Source of the DNA: Candidatus Peregrinibacteria bacterium
Lineage (GTDB): Bacteria; Patescibacteriota; Gracilibacteria; UBA1369; UM-FILTER-53-11
Length of the DNA stretch: 15,277 nucleotides
Direction: 5' to 3'
NCBI GenBank assembly: GCA_023245725.1
Contig: JAHFJU010000032.1
Coordinates: 1 to 15,277, forward strand
Part shown: positions 13,831 through 15,277 of the stretch, piece after piece
Layout of the letters: each line of letters begins with the position of its first letter
How positions within the stretch are numbered: position 1 is the first letter of the stretch
Program-made: the position numbers and the translations under genes
The notes under the pieces: generated by a model
What the model saw: the letters and a program-made list of their open reading frames with translations, nothing else
Told to the model about the DNA's origin: nothing
Database searches by the model: none

Positions 13831-14192
13831 TTATTCATCATATCGATTTCTTGGTTTTGCGCACGAATTTCGGCAGCAATGAGTGTTTCTTTTGTGTTAA
13901 CTCCGTCGCAAGCGATGGATACATCTTGAGTTATTCCCAATCTGTTTAGTTGTAGTTCGAATATTTTAAGTGTATCTATTGCGCAGTCATTACCTTGTGG
14001 ATTGCTTGTACAAGTTATTGTTAATTCTTTAGAGGTTACGTGAATTGATTTTGCTGATGAGGTAAGAGCCTTAAGCGCTGTCAAACATGATTCTTCTGTA
14101 CCTGTGCGGATTTTGTCTTGTACGCTAGGTGCGCCGCCGCACGCAGCTGTTGCTATTGTGATTGCGAGTGACAATGGCTTTATTATGTTCAT
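13824..14192 (-). CDS. Putative small lipoprotein
   Basis: This 122-residue protein is not of a family I recognise. The N-terminus (MNIIKPLSLAITIATAACGG) is a short signal sequence whose Cys18 could be lipidated. The residues before it (ATAA) are a loose lipobox, since the -3 position is Thr and not Leu/Val/Ile. The mature part has four further cysteines (36, 61, 70, 95), enough for two disulfides, suggesting an exported domain. It is convergent with the toxin gene (7-nt overlap at the 3' ends) and divergent from the gene at 14340, sharing a 147-bp intergenic region with it. The gene has no Shine-Dalgarno sequence; ATATCTT precedes the ATG. Confidence 0.72.
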   Translation of the reverse strand: MNIIKPLSLAITIATAACGGAPSVQDKIRTGTEESCLTALKALTSSAKSIHVTSKELTITCTSNPQGNDCAIDTLKIFELQLNRLGITQDVSIACDGVNTKETLIAAEIRAQNQEIDMMNNQ

Positions 14193-14198
14193 AAGATA

Positions 14199-14227
14199 TG
14201 TTTAGAGGTGATTTTCAGTTTCGTCAA
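14199..14227 (-). promoter_or_regulatory. Weak candidate promoter for lipoprotein gene
   Basis: On the minus strand, TTGACG (14222-14227) is followed after 17 nt by TAAACA (14199-14204). The -35 box is good but the -10 box is poor (three of six). It faces away from the strong promoter at 14289-14317. Confidence 0.3.
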
Positions 14228-14288
14228 TCTAAGGGCGGTGACAACCAAGCAAGTGTTTTTGATTTGGAATAATAGGGCAGTCGCGCTC

Positions 14289-14317
14289 TTGACGTATTAG
14301 TATTTCTGTCGTATAAT
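14289..14317 (+). promoter_or_regulatory. Strong sigma70-type promoter
   Basis: TTGACG (14289-14294), a 17-nt spacer, and a perfect TATAAT (14312-14317). Expected transcription start is near 14324, giving a leader of about 16 nt before the ATG at 14340. This is the best promoter in the window. Confidence 0.8.
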
Positions 14318-14339
14318 ATATTAAACAACGAAAATAAAA

Positions 14340-14870
14340 ATGATACTTCAACAAACTCTTACAAATCGTGAAAAGACATTTGCAACCTTCGCCGTATTAT
14401 TTCTGGTTGGATTGGTTGCTTTCGGCTATGTACAAACTGTTGCAAGTCCGCTGCAAGCGAGCGTTTTACATGCGAATGCAATTGAAAAAAATAATGAGAC
14501 TCATTATGAACAGCTAACCAGTGAATTCAATAAAGTTCGTGAATCGATCGGTGTAATAAAATCCGTAGAAATTAAAGCAAAAATTAGATCAATAAAAGCG
14601 TGTTTGGTCGATGCAGTAGCAAAACAGTCAGCCATTTTGAAAGATGAAAAAACTCCAATAACTTCAGTAGCTGATGCTTATTCTTCGTGTGAAGTCTTAT
14701 TTGTAGACGTCGAAAATGCACTTCAAGAAAATGGAAATGCAGTTAGTTCTCTTGAGTCACAGGTTACAGAACTTGAGACAAAGGTGAATGATTACGGGAA
14801 AGTTGTCGATCAGGCATTAGGCGCATTACAAAAAAAAGACGCTACTACAGTTAAGGCAGTTGAACGCTAA
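14340..14870 (+). CDS. Membrane-anchored coiled-coil protein, unknown
   Basis: This 176-residue protein is unrecognised. Residues about 13-34 (FATFAVLFLVGLVAFGYVQTV) form one membrane helix, with the charged start (TNREK) on the inner side. The remainder is helical and coiled-coil-like, with a clear heptad stretch near the end (VSSLESQVTELETKVNDYG, 135-153). Two cysteines (88 and 117) in the outer part could form a disulfide. The gene has the best promoter in the window, a leader of about 16 nt, and a terminator immediately after its stop codon, so it is a monocistronic and probably well-expressed unit. Its layout suggests a surface or cell-envelope role, but no family supports that. Confidence 0.78.
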   Translation: MILQQTLTNREKTFATFAVLFLVGLVAFGYVQTVASPLQASVLHANAIEKNNETHYEQLTSEFNKVRESIGVIKSVEIKAKIRSIKACLVDAVAKQSAILKDEKTPITSVADAYSSCEVLFVDVENALQENGNAVSSLESQVTELETKVNDYGKVVDQALGALQKKDATTVKAVER

Positions 14871-14901
14871 AAAACCACCGCTTATTTAAGGCGGTGGTTT
14901 T
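14871..14901. terminator. Bidirectional terminator
   Basis: AAAACCACCGC (14871-14881) and GCGGTGGTTTT (14891-14901) form a perfect 11-bp stem with a 9-nt loop, directly after the TAA at 14868-14870. The T-tract is longer in the minus direction (six T) than in the plus direction (four T). It therefore serves the plus-strand gene and the convergent gene ending at 14937. Confidence 0.9.
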
Positions 14902-14936
14902 AAAAGTTAGTACGAAAATGATTTTTAGCGCAATTT

Positions 14937-15277
14937 TTAGCGGTCACTATTACTGTCGCTGTCGGTTTTTGGCAAGTCGGTTACATGTGTAGGTAATGGG
15001 GCGATTGTATTAGTCATGTCAGCGGCAATTTTTTTAGAATTTGGATCACAAACAGCACTTACATCTGCGTCGCCTTTATTCAGAAATTCTTGAGTAGATA
15101 TTAATATATCATGTTTTTGAGCGTAGTTTACACTCGCGCCTATTAGTGCTCCATCTAATAGTGATTGGGCATTCTTTGCAGTTAGAACGAGGTTTTCCGC
15201 AGCTGGACAATCAGTTTTACTGCCATTCAATATGAGATTCTTTGCCGCTGTAATTGGATTAGTAACTCGTGCCACGG
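14937..15277 (-). CDS. Hypothetical protein, 5' end cut by the window edge
   Basis: The frame is open from the stop at 14937 to the window edge. A GTG at 15275 could be the start, but the gene may equally begin outside. The visible 112 residues hold two cysteines (23 and 76), an Ala/Leu-rich helical middle (AENLVLTAKNAQSLLDGALIGASVNYAQ), and a polar Asp/Ser-rich tail (TDSDSNSDR). No family is recognised and no signal peptide is visible. The content (Ala-rich helices, two cysteines) resembles its neighbours at 13824-14192 and 14340-14870, so these may all be envelope proteins. It shares the bidirectional terminator at 14871-14901. Confidence 0.6.
   Translation of the reverse strand, partial: VARVTNPITAAKNLILNGSKTDCPAAENLVLTAKNAQSLLDGALIGASVNYAQKHDILISTQEFLNKGDADVSAVCDPNSKKIAADMTNTIAPLPTHVTDLPKTDSDSNSDR

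Noticed and set aside
1..15277. CRISPR array, insertion sequence or prophage
   Set aside because: No regularly spaced repeat series, transposase, integrase or phage gene is present. The only direct repeats are the rpoB pair and the short 10-mer pair.

Overview
The window looks like bacterial chromosome of about 40% GC, most likely from a Candidate Phyla Radiation (Patescibacteria, Parcubacteria-like) organism. This placement is an inference. It rests on the small informational genes, the gene-poor surroundings of rpoBC, the absence of rplJ/rplL before rpoB, an ssb gene between rpoB and rpoC, the lack of Shine-Dalgarno sequences, and several short genes with no recognisable family. The standard code fits: TGA ends the toxin gene exactly where the family should end.

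Positions 1-9652 hold a minus-strand transcription/translation operon, read rpoB, ssb, rpoC, rpsL, rpsG. The gaps are 11, 92, 162 and 143 nt, and each of the three long spacers can fold into at least one hairpin. RpoB carries a lysine/proline/alanine-rich N-terminal extension of about 150 residues and an acidic C-terminal tail. Two exact 55-bp copies of a GC-rich sequence lie in frame inside the N-terminal extension. The core of that sequence (GGAGC, small palindrome, GCGA) recurs in the rpsL-rpsG spacer and downstream of rpsG. I think this is a family of short mobile or repetitive palindromic elements that invades both spacers and genes.

Positions 9653-11333 hold the rpoB leader, an unrecognised 194-residue protein, and a TIM-barrel protein related to sugar-phosphate isomerases/epimerases in which most expected metal ligands appear to be replaced. 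Both genes are on the minus strand.

Positions 11334-13142 are read on the plus strand: a tiny cysteine-rich two-helix membrane protein with its own terminator, then serS (seryl-tRNA synthetase).

Positions 13143-15277 hold a Phd/YefM-RelE type toxin-antitoxin pair with a clear promoter and palindromic operator, followed by three small unrecognised genes. One is a probable lipoprotein and one a membrane-anchored coiled-coil protein. The last is cut by the window edge. A strong bidirectional terminator separates the last two.

None of the 13 visible gene starts is preceded by a Shine-Dalgarno sequence, although several have near-consensus sigma70-type promoters.
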